In this document: in pieces, positions 8,938 to 16,369 of the stretch | Layout: every line of letters begins with the position of its first letter | Position numbering within the stretch: position 1 is the stretch's first letter | DNA from: an uncultured Bacteroidales bacterium | GTDB taxonomy: Bacteria; Bacteroidota; Bacteroidia; Bacteroidales; UBA932 | Assembly (NCBI GenBank): GCA_934695325.1 | Contig: CAKUVD010000002.1 | Coordinates: 124,001 to 188,000 of the forward strand | DNA length: 64,000 bases | Direction: 5' to 3' | Translations under genes and position numbers: made by a program | Notes under the pieces: model-generated | What the model was told of the DNA's origin: nothing | The model's input: the letters and a program-made list of their open reading frames with translations, nothing else | Database searches by the model: none

Positions 8938-10140
8938 CTATTTGGTCGTGAACTTCGAGGTGAAGAACTCACCCTCTGGCTTTCCGCTGGCATCAACGGC
9001 CACCGCCCAGACTATGTACTCCTCTCCGCTGCTCAGGCCGCTGATATTCTCTGTGTCAGCTCCTTCTTCATCTGAACTTGTGTAGCCGCTCCAGCGTCCG
9101 AGAGCTTCCACGGCGTGCTGCCTCTTGCACATCTCGTATCCCATCTCCTCTTCAATGTACCCGTTCAGGACATACTCGAGAGCCGCCTTGTCGGAACCCT
9201 GCTCCTTCTTGTATTTATTGTAAGCGGTCATATCCAGGACATTCCAGATATAGACGACCTGCTTGTCGGAAGGAGTCACCTTTACTGTCGCCTTCTCGGT
9301 AGTAATCTCTGAGACTGCGAAGGTGAAAGAGCATTTTGCAGGGTCTCCACCGATGGTCTTGAACTCCTTCTTGAAAAGCTTCGTGGTCGGCTCTCCGTCT
9401 GCGTAGCCGAAAGCGATTACATAGTATTCGCGCCCAGGCTGGTTCACGTGCTCGTTCTCAAGTTCGAACTCTCCGTTGGTCTGCATCGTGTAGATGAAGT
9501 ATGAGTTGTATTCGATGAAATATCTCATCGTCTCGCCGTCTCCGAGCTCGTCCACCATAGACTTAGGCCAGATGTCGCATACATAAGTGTCGTCATTGGC
9601 AGGAACGACCTTGTAATCAGCGCCATCGTTGGCGATGTTGCTGACCGAAATCTCGAAGGTGTTGGATGAAGGATTGACGGCCGGAGTGGAGACTTCGTTC
9701 AATGCAAGCTCCGAGGTCACCTTTCCATCAGCGTCTACTCCGAAAGCAACCGCATAGTAATCAGTATTTGCTATAAGCTTTGTGAAGCTGAACATAGCCT
9801 CTCCCTTGGAAAGCATCTTGGCCAGAATCTCGTCTCTTGAGAGTTCATCTTTATAGGCTTCCTCGCGGAGTTTCAACTCTCCGTCGAAATAAGCCTGCAT
9901 ACCTTCAGATGAGAGATGATTGTAGGCGTCTTTGCCCAGCAGGTCATAGTAGTACGTCTCCTCATCAGATGATGGGACGACTGTAAGATCCATAGATGTG
10001 GGCGATACTCCGTCGAACTTGAACTCGAAAGTGATTTTCTGCTCGTCTGCGGAATTGCTGTTTTTGTCACAGGATGACAATGCTGTCATAGCGAAGGCTG
10101 CGAGCCCGAGGGCCGCAAGGAGTCTTTTGATCTTCATCAT
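8938..10140 (-). CDS. Three-repeat surface lipoprotein of unknown function
   Basis: A 400-residue protein with a lipoprotein signal peptide ending LSSCDK. The mature part is three related units of about 115-120 residues. Their openings match: ITFEFKFDGVSP, NTFEISVSNIAN and CSFTFAVSEITT, each with a V(V/T)P turn about 10 residues later. Their closings also match: YYAVAFGVDADG, YYVIAFGYADG and YIVWAVAVDASG. The pattern suggests three FnIII/Ig-like beta-sandwiches. The larger lipoprotein at 19462-21477 has a similar style. No enzyme motif is present, and it is probably a surface-exposed binding or structural protein. It is a single gene, with a terminator on its 3' side and a promoter motif just upstream. 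Confidence 0.85.
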   Translation of the reverse strand: MMKIKRLLAALGLAAFAMTALSSCDKNSNSADEQKITFEFKFDGVSPTSMDLTVVPSSDEETYYYDLLGKDAYNHLSSEGMQAYFDGELKLREEAYKDELSRDEILAKMLSKGEAMFSFTKLIANTDYYAVAFGVDADGKVTSELALNEVSTPAVNPSSNTFEISVSNIANDGADYKVVPANDDTYVCDIWPKSMVDELGDGETMRYFIEYNSYFIYTMQTNGEFELENEHVNQPGREYYVIAFGYADGEPTTKLFKKEFKTIGGDPAKCSFTFAVSEITTEKATVKVTPSDKQVVYIWNVLDMTAYNKYKKEQGSDKAALEYVLNGYIEEEMGYEMCKRQHAVEALGRWSGYTSSDEEGADTENISGLSSGEEYIVWAVAVDASGKPEGEFFTSKFTTK

Positions 10141-10158
10141 TCAGAATTTTCGTTTTCA

Positions 10159-10166
10159 CAAATATA
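10159..10166 (-). promoter_or_regulatory. Putative -7 promoter element for the three-repeat lipoprotein
   Basis: On the minus strand this reads TATATTTG, matching TAnnTTTG, about 19 bases before the start codon. The -33 element is unclear. Confidence 0.45.
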
Positions 10167-10181
10167 TGAAAATTTTATGAA

Positions 10182-11471
10182 TCAGTCATTCCCGTCACCG
10201 GCTATGATGCGGCGATCCTCGTCGAGATCCACACCTGCCCGGGCGGCCAGTTCGCGGCGCTTCTCCATCAGCACTTCCTTGTGATGCAGGTACCAGTTTT
10301 CGGCATAGACGGCGATGCAGGCCAGTGCAAAATATATGATTGTCTGTATCGTCAGCGCTATCATCTGGTCGTGAGCCGTGCTCAGGTCTCCGCCGGCAGT
10401 GTTCATATTGATGAACGCCTGGCATCCGAACGTGGTCGGGAAAATGTATGAGAACCATTTCCAGAACTCCGGGAATGCCTCGGTCGGCCAAGAGAATCCT
10501 GTGAGGAACAGACAGATAGGGGACATCGAAAGGAAGAGCAGGAACACTGACTCCCTCCTGGTGATAAGCGAGCTCCACGTCATCGCGAACATTACGCAGT
10601 CCGTGACGAAGAAAAGTATCAGCAGAAGAATGTCCCAGAAGTTCCCTCTCTGCGGGATTCCGAACATCGCCGGGATAATGCAGGCTATGTATATCGAGAT
10701 GCCCAGATACAGCAGCCAATATGCGGCGCCTCGTCCGAGGACTACACGGCCGACACCGTGGCCCTCAAGCTTGTCAGGCAGCGATGCGAAGCTCCTGTTC
10801 TCCTCGCGGGCCGTTCCCACCAGCATTGACATACCATAGAAAAGAGTCTGCTGAACGATGACGAAAAGAATCGCCGAAAGCAGGAACAGGGAATATGAGA
10901 ACGCCCTGTTGTATGGATTGTTCTCTTCGTAAGGAATGGCCTGGACGAGCGATGCGGCCTGCACTCCGGAAAAGCCGGCGGCGGCATAGCGCTCCATCTG
11001 TATGCTTCCCACTTCCTTCAGCATCACCTGGTTGGACGCCATCAGGATGTTCTTATAGTAGAGGAAACTGCTCATATCCGCATAAGCCGACAGGGTGGCA
11101 GTCTCCATCCGTGCAAGCCTCTCGCCGAAATCGGACGGGAAATAAAGGTAGCCCCTTATCTTGCCCTCCTTCATAAGAGTCTGTGCCTCATCTACATTGA
11201 CACAATGATATCTCACTGCGCACTCGCGAGTCGCATCTACCTCTCGGGCGAATCTGCGGCTTGCCGAGCAGTCTGCATTGTCCACGATGGCTATAGGCGT
11301 CTCGCTTAGCACCCCGTTCAGGTACATCAGATTATATAGGATAGGGTAGGCGAGACCGGCCAGGAAGAAGATCACCATTACTCCGGAATCGGAGAATATG
11401 AGTCTCAGCTCGTGAGTGAAAATCCCCCAGAAGTCGTTAAGCCATAATTTTATATAACTTTCTTTCTTCAT
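10182..11471 (-). CDS. ABC-2 type transport permease (efflux operon, distal permease)
   Basis: A 429-residue membrane protein. There is one N-terminal membrane segment (VMVIFFLAGLAYPILYNLMY). A periplasmic domain of about 150 residues contains PIAIVDNADCSASRRFAREVD. A cluster of about five membrane segments fills the second half. This is the topology of ABC2_membrane_3/YhhJ-type drug or polymer exporters. It shares the layout with the permease immediately upstream (11480-12649) and is the last gene of the TolC-HlyD-permease-permease operon. The C-terminus is a charged cytosolic tail. No ATPase gene is in the operon. Substrate is unknown. Confidence 0.88.
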   Translation of the reverse strand: MKKESYIKLWLNDFWGIFTHELRLIFSDSGVMVIFFLAGLAYPILYNLMYLNGVLSETPIAIVDNADCSASRRFAREVDATRECAVRYHCVNVDEAQTLMKEGKIRGYLYFPSDFGERLARMETATLSAYADMSSFLYYKNILMASNQVMLKEVGSIQMERYAAAGFSGVQAASLVQAIPYEENNPYNRAFSYSLFLLSAILFVIVQQTLFYGMSMLVGTAREENRSFASLPDKLEGHGVGRVVLGRGAAYWLLYLGISIYIACIIPAMFGIPQRGNFWDILLLILFFVTDCVMFAMTWSSLITRRESVFLLFLSMSPICLFLTGFSWPTEAFPEFWKWFSYIFPTTFGCQAFINMNTAGGDLSTAHDQMIALTIQTIIYFALACIAVYAENWYLHHKEVLMEKRRELAARAGVDLDEDRRIIAGDGND

Positions 11472-11479
11472 AATGACTC

Positions 11480-12649
11480 CTATTTCTTAGGGAAATTCTG
11501 ATAGATATACGCCCTCTTCAGCCTGTACATCACGAAGCTCGGCAGAATCATAAACGTAAGCAGGTGCATAGCCTCCTGCCACCAGCCGGCGAAACCAGTA
11601 CCGAATATCACTTCACGGGAATAGAACAGGAAGTAGTGCCTAAGCGGGAACATCTCCGCAAGTCCCTGCATATACGGCGGCATCGTCTCCACAGGAAGCG
11701 TGAACCCTGACATCGAGAATGCCATCACACTGTACAGCGCACCGACGCTCAGCGCCAGACGCGGAACAGGCAGAAGACCGATGATGAAGATCCCGACGCT
11801 CTCGCTCGCAAGGACGAGCAGGACAATGTCAATGAACATATTCCAGATGGACCCCGCTATCGGGAAGTGCATCCAGTCATACATCAGCAGGATGAGGATG
11901 AGCCCCATCGCCGAGAACAATATGGTATAGACCAGCAGCTTGCCGAAAAGCGCCGTGTAGAGCGATCCGCCTGCGGTCTTCAGCAGATGGCGTGACGTCC
12001 CGTACTTCAGTTCCGCTCCGAGAGAGTAGATGATGATTATGACAGCTGTCAATGCCAATACTCCCGGCAGGAAGATGTTTGTCAGGTAGTAGCCGTAGTT
12101 CGTGAACTGGTTTCCTATCTGGTGGACATCTACGCTTACAGGCTGAATCCTTCCCATTATTGCATCCTCATTGACCCCTTTCGCACGCAGCACCTCGCGC
12201 TGGACGGCGCCGTCCGCGAGGTTTATCATCGTCAGGATGTTCTTGTAGGACAATGCGCCCCCGACGAAGTAGAGCCCGTTCAGGTAATATGAGAACGTCG
12301 GCCGGCGGCTTGCCTGCACGTCTGCATACATCCCTTTCGGGATCACGCAGATGGCGGTTATCTTGCCGCTCTGCATATCTTCGCGGGCATCAGCGAATGT
12401 GTCGTACTTGACCACCCGTCCGAGCTGCGTGGCGTCGAGTTGCCTGGAGAAGTTCCTGGACAATGAAGAATTGTCCATATCGACAACTCCTATCGGCAAG
12501 TCGTGCGGCAGTCCCTGTCTCAGGAATGTCAGGAAGAATATGGCGCAGAACGCGACTGTCACGACGGAGCCGAGAAGATAGATAGGTCTGTTCCTCATTA
12601 TCCTCAGCTCTCGGCGGGCAACCGCCCCTATGTTTTGCCAGAAATTCAT
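11480..12649 (-). CDS. ABC-2 type transport permease (efflux operon, proximal permease)
   Basis: A 389-residue membrane protein with the same architecture as its neighbour: an N-terminal membrane segment, a periplasmic domain starting PIGVVDMDNSSLSRNFSRQL, and about five C-terminal membrane segments. It starts 6 bases after the HlyD stop and ends 8 bases before the next permease start, so the operon is tightly packed. The two permeases probably form a heterodimer that passes substrate to the HlyD/TolC conduit. The E. coli relative YbhS/YbhR works with the ATPase YbhF, but no such gene is seen here. Confidence 0.88.
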   Translation of the reverse strand: MNFWQNIGAVARRELRIMRNRPIYLLGSVVTVAFCAIFFLTFLRQGLPHDLPIGVVDMDNSSLSRNFSRQLDATQLGRVVKYDTFADAREDMQSGKITAICVIPKGMYADVQASRRPTFSYYLNGLYFVGGALSYKNILTMINLADGAVQREVLRAKGVNEDAIMGRIQPVSVDVHQIGNQFTNYGYYLTNIFLPGVLALTAVIIIIYSLGAELKYGTSRHLLKTAGGSLYTALFGKLLVYTILFSAMGLILILLMYDWMHFPIAGSIWNMFIDIVLLVLASESVGIFIIGLLPVPRLALSVGALYSVMAFSMSGFTLPVETMPPYMQGLAEMFPLRHYFLFYSREVIFGTGFAGWWQEAMHLLTFMILPSFVMYRLKRAYIYQNFPKK

Positions 12650-12655
12650 AATAAA

Positions 12656-13663
12656 CTATTTCTTGAGGAGTTTCGCATCCTTGATGATGGCTGACATCCC
12701 TGGACGCAGACCATCCATCTTGGTGTCAGGGACAGCCCTTACCTCGAATGTCTTGGCATCGTACATCCCTGTCTCCTTGGTGGCCTTCCAGGTGGCATAG
12801 GACTCACGGACAGCGATGTAGTTCACGGTAGCCGTGCACTCCTCGCCGTCAAGCGCCGGGATGGATACCGTCACCTTGTCACCCTGCTGCAAGCCGTGGA
12901 GATAATCTTCGCGGACATTGAAAGTGAACCACATATCGTCCAGGTCGGTCACGGTCATAATAGGGGAGCCCTGTCCCACCAGTTCGCCCACCTTAGGGAA
13001 GGTGGCTGAGATGATGCCGCTTGCCGGAGCTGTCAGATAAAGTTCGTCAAGGGCTGCATTGACCTCCATCAGGGCGCCGTTCGCCTGGTCCACGAGGGCC
13101 GCTGCTGCGGCCTTGTCCTCGGCACGAGCTCCATTCACTGCCATATCGTACTGGCTCTTGGCTGCCTTGGTGGTAGCGACTGCTGCATTGTACTGTGCCT
13201 CCACCTCATCGAACTTCTGTGCGGATACGACTTTCTGCTCGTACAGGCTCTTCATCCTGTCGTATGACTTCTTCATTACGGTCTCTCCTACTATGGCTTT
13301 TTGCCACAGCTCGTAAGCTCCGGTGATCTGCTCCTTGCGCGCTCCGTTCAATGCCTTTGTCTGCTGTGCGGTGGCGGCGTTCTTCAGCGCAGTCACCTGC
13401 TCCAGCTTGGCACGTGCCTCAGGGGAGTCGATGAATACGACAGTGTCACCCTTGTGCACCATATCGCCCTCTTTTACGAAGAGGGTCTCGATACGCCCTG
13501 GCACCTTGCCGGAGACTCTGTATTCTGTGGCCTCGGCTTCGCCCTGGATTACCAGCGGCTTAGGTCTTGATACGAAATAGCCGATGACGGCGATCAGAAG
13601 TATGATGACGATAAGTGCCACGACACCTATGACAAGGTTGTAAGATTTCTTATTCTGTTCCAT
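12656..13663 (-). CDS. HlyD-family membrane fusion protein
   Basis: A 335-residue periplasmic adaptor. Residues about 10-32 form a membrane anchor. The lipoyl-like half-motif begins YRVSGKVPGRIETLFVKEGD, giving the usual hairpin start. An Ala/Lys/Glu-rich coiled coil spans about residues 80-190. The second lipoyl half and beta-barrel follow (TAPASGIISATFPKVGELV, then FNVREDYLHGL). It links the two inner-membrane permeases to the TolC-like protein encoded just before it. EmrA and YbhG are the nearest known roles. Confidence 0.93.
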   Translation of the reverse strand: MEQNKKSYNLVIGVVALIVIILLIAVIGYFVSRPKPLVIQGEAEATEYRVSGKVPGRIETLFVKEGDMVHKGDTVVFIDSPEARAKLEQVTALKNAATAQQTKALNGARKEQITGAYELWQKAIVGETVMKKSYDRMKSLYEQKVVSAQKFDEVEAQYNAAVATTKAAKSQYDMAVNGARAEDKAAAAALVDQANGALMEVNAALDELYLTAPASGIISATFPKVGELVGQGSPIMTVTDLDDMWFTFNVREDYLHGLQQGDKVTVSIPALDGEECTATVNYIAVRESYATWKATKETGMYDAKTFEVRAVPDTKMDGLRPGMSAIIKDAKLLKK

Positions 13664-13678
13664 GATAGATTAGTTTTC

Positions 13679-15196
13679 TTAGTCAATGTCTGATTTATAA
13701 TTTCCTTCTGCCTTCTGCAGATTTGCGCTTGTGAGCTGGAGCTCGACTCCGGCGTCTATGTATTCCGAGTGAGCCTGGAGCCAGGCTGTGTGGGCTGCGA
13801 GAGCCGTATTGGTGGTGATGACGCCTGCCTCGAATCCGACGGATGCAGTACGGAGATTCTCCTCTGCGCTCATCAAGTTGCTCTCCGCCATATCAAGTTT
13901 CTCCAAGGCTTCATCCAACTGCTTGCGCAACTGAGTGACCTGTAGGTTTATAAGTTCCTTGGCTTCATCCAGCTTGCTGGTGTATAGAGTCATCTCCGCC
14001 TTCGCCTTGCGTGTCTTCTGGAGAGCCTCGAAGCCGTGGAATATAGGGATGTTCACGGCCACGCCCACGTTGAACATCCCGCCAAACTTCTTCTGGAATC
14101 CGTTATAGAGGTTCGGGTTCGTCACCATATAGTTCGCCATCAACGCCACTTTAGGCATCATATCGGCGCGCGCCATCTTCATCTTCTTTTCATAGATTGA
14201 GGCTGCGAGATCCAGGCTGCGAGTCTCCGGACGGTCCTGATAGATGTCCTCCATCTCCTTCTCCGGACTCATCTGAGGCACCGGAACAGCGTCCAGGCTC
14301 TCGTCGGCGAGAGTGATGTCAGAGTTCAGGTCAATGCCGATTTCCTTGCAGAGCAGCATCTTGGCTAGAATCAGGCCGTTGGTGGCCTTGGTCTTCATCA
14401 TATTGGCCTCATTGGCCTTTACCTTTATGGCGAGAGCATCGGACTCCGTAGCGACGCCTTCATTCACGGCGATGCTTACATCCTTCTCCATCTTCTCGAG
14501 AAGGTCGGCGAAGTTCTCTGCCAGTTTCTTCTTGTTGGCCACGGATACCACCTGCCAATATGCCTGGTCCACTGTGGTCAGCAGATCCTGATATTCCTTG
14601 TCATACTGAGAGCGGGAAAGTTCCTCGGCGAGTTTCGCCATTCTGTTGGCATTCACGATCTTTCCTCCCATAAACACGGGCTGCTGGAGAGAGACAGTCC
14701 CGATAAAGAGATTATGGGTGTCGGGATGCAGCAGGTCGTCCAGCTCGGTGCCGACGCTTGTGATTGCAGATGTTATATCTCCCTTGCTGAGCGCCGCTAT
14801 GATGGTCTGCGCCATCTGGCTCTGGAGAATGTCTGATCCTCCCGGCAGCTGGCTTATGGCTTCGATGAGTGATGTCACCTTCTCATTGACCTTTCCCTGG
14901 AGTGCCGCCCCGGTTCCTGTCAGTTTGTCTGACAATTCGTCATTTATGAGGGCGATGCTTTTCTCGTTGTACATATAGGCGCCCGTCGCGCTGATGTTTG
15001 GATAGTAGTTTGCCCTGGCGATTTTTCTGTCATAGCCTGCCATCTCGACTTTGGTCCTGGCCTGTTCCAGCGCCTTGTTGTTCCGGATAGCCATATCCCG
15101 GCACTGGTCCAGTGTCAGGCTTTCCTGTCCCGACGTGCCTATCGGAAGCAGCGTGGCTGCCACGATGGCACATAGCGTTGTCTTTAAACTGTTCAT
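13679..15196 (-). CDS. TolC-family outer-membrane efflux protein
   Basis: A 505-residue protein with signal peptide MNSLKTTLCAIVAATLLPIG. Two OEP-type repeats each run from a strand-rich part into long helices; the first begins LTLDQCRDMAIRNNKALEQA and the second includes RPETRSLDLAASIYEKKMK. It is first in a four-gene operon with HlyD and two ABC-2 permeases. It forms the outer-membrane channel of the pump. The operon is read divergently from the AraC regulator at 15406, which probably controls it. Confidence 0.94.
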   Translation of the reverse strand: MNSLKTTLCAIVAATLLPIGTSGQESLTLDQCRDMAIRNNKALEQARTKVEMAGYDRKIARANYYPNISATGAYMYNEKSIALINDELSDKLTGTGAALQGKVNEKVTSLIEAISQLPGGSDILQSQMAQTIIAALSKGDITSAITSVGTELDDLLHPDTHNLFIGTVSLQQPVFMGGKIVNANRMAKLAEELSRSQYDKEYQDLLTTVDQAYWQVVSVANKKKLAENFADLLEKMEKDVSIAVNEGVATESDALAIKVKANEANMMKTKATNGLILAKMLLCKEIGIDLNSDITLADESLDAVPVPQMSPEKEMEDIYQDRPETRSLDLAASIYEKKMKMARADMMPKVALMANYMVTNPNLYNGFQKKFGGMFNVGVAVNIPIFHGFEALQKTRKAKAEMTLYTSKLDEAKELINLQVTQLRKQLDEALEKLDMAESNLMSAEENLRTASVGFEAGVITTNTALAAHTAWLQAHSEYIDAGVELQLTSANLQKAEGNYKSDID

Positions 15197-15290
15197 AATA
15201 TATTGTTTTCTATTTCTTCATATCGGCTCGTCGGCCCGCAGACACCATCAGGTTCCGGATTTCTCCGCAGCCTGCCTCGGTGACATCCGG

Positions 15291-15298
15291 CAAATATA
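15291..15298 (-). promoter_or_regulatory. Putative -7 promoter element of the efflux operon
   Basis: The minus strand reads TATATTTG about 95 bases before the TolC-like gene's start. The -33 element is not obvious. Confidence 0.45.
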
Positions 15299-15390
15299 CA
15301 AAAAAGTTGCCATATTGCCCATTTTTTGGATTCGTATGGCCGGTCTTTTGATAATTTGGTCGAAAAAAACGATTTTTAGCAATTTTTGAG

Positions 15391-15398
15391 TATATTTG
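15391..15398 (+). promoter_or_regulatory. Putative -7 promoter element of the AraC regulator
   Basis: TATATTTG ends only 7 bases before the ATG at 15406, so the transcript would start at or next to the start codon (leaderless or nearly so). Confidence 0.5.
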
Positions 15399-15405
15399 CC
15401 GAATT

Positions 15406-16323
15406 ATGGGACAGCAAGACGTATTACACAACATAAGCATCAGGAAATTCAAGGACCTGTTTCCTGATATGCCGGGCAAAGGGCTTGGCGATGACCTTCT
15501 TATAGCAGACTTGCATTATGACAGGGAATTGCACGTTTTCCAGTATCCTTTCCGATTCGACGGCTACATCATAATTTTCTGTATGAAAGGGCGTATAACG
15601 CTGGATGTGAACCTGGATTCGTTCCAGATAGCCGAGGGTTCGCTTGTGCTGAACGTTCCGGGGAACATAATCCGAGTCTCTGGCGTGGACAGGGGGGACA
15701 GGGACAATATGCACTTCATAATAGTGGCGATGTCCAAGAATTTTATGTCCAGCGTCAGGTTTGACTTCAATCGGCTCTTCAATGAAAGCGTCGCCCTTAT
15801 GGACAATCCTTGCATATCCCTGGACGATGATGAAAGGCGTATATGCCGGAAGTACCTGGACCTGGCGTCCGATATCCTGAGCAGCAACATACAGAACAAG
15901 AAGGAGGCGATAGGGGCCATAGTCTCTTCCATATCTTATCTTCTCGGCTCCATCTGGACCGGAAGGCTTTCTGATGCGGAGCGAAAGCCACACGCACCGT
16001 CAGTCAAGGCGAAGAACATATACGACCAGTTCCTGCGTCTTGTCACTGACTATCATACATCGGAGCGCAGTATGGCTTTCTATGCAGACAAGCTATGCCT
16101 CACTCCGAAATATCTGTCCAAGCTCGTGAAGACTGTCAGCGGTCGTTCAGCCCCTGAGTGGGTGGATGCTTTCGTGATACTGGAATCCAAGAATATGCTT
16201 AAGTATTCAGACCTGTCCATCAAGGAGATAGTGGCCAAACTGAACTTCCCGAACCAGTCTGTCTTCTACAAATTCTTCAAGTCACATACGGGCAAGACCC
16301 CGAGCCAATATCGCAACGAATAG
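15406..16323 (+). CDS. AraC-family transcriptional regulator, likely for the efflux operon
   Basis: A 305-residue regulator. An N-terminal cupin-like sensing domain (residues about 25-130, with GRITLDVNLDSFQIAEGSLV) is followed by a C-terminal pair of helix-turn-helix motifs. The first is near YADKLCLTPKYLSKLVK. The second is IKEIVAKLNFPNQSVFYKFF, ending in the family signature KTPSQYR. It is divergent from the TolC/HlyD/ABC-2 operon, with about 200 bases shared upstream. A TonB-dependent receptor starts 46 bases after its stop with its own promoter motif. Which of the two units it controls is inferred from position only. Confidence 0.92.
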   Translation: MGQQDVLHNISIRKFKDLFPDMPGKGLGDDLLIADLHYDRELHVFQYPFRFDGYIIIFCMKGRITLDVNLDSFQIAEGSLVLNVPGNIIRVSGVDRGDRDNMHFIIVAMSKNFMSSVRFDFNRLFNESVALMDNPCISLDDDERRICRKYLDLASDILSSNIQNKKEAIGAIVSSISYLLGSIWTGRLSDAERKPHAPSVKAKNIYDQFLRLVTDYHTSERSMAFYADKLCLTPKYLSKLVKTVSGRSAPEWVDAFVILESKNMLKYSDLSIKEIVAKLNFPNQSVFYKFFKSHTGKTPSQYRNE

Positions 16324-16350
16324 GTTTTCCGGAAATTTAGGCTAACTTTG
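16322..16350 (+). promoter_or_regulatory. Putative promoter of the TonB-dependent receptor gene
   Basis: TAACTTTG at 16343-16350 matches TAnnTTTG. A T-rich -33-like segment starts about 20 bases upstream. The ATG at 16370 is 19 bases downstream. Confidence 0.5.
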
Positions 16351-16369
16351 TGCCCGAAACAAACGGACT

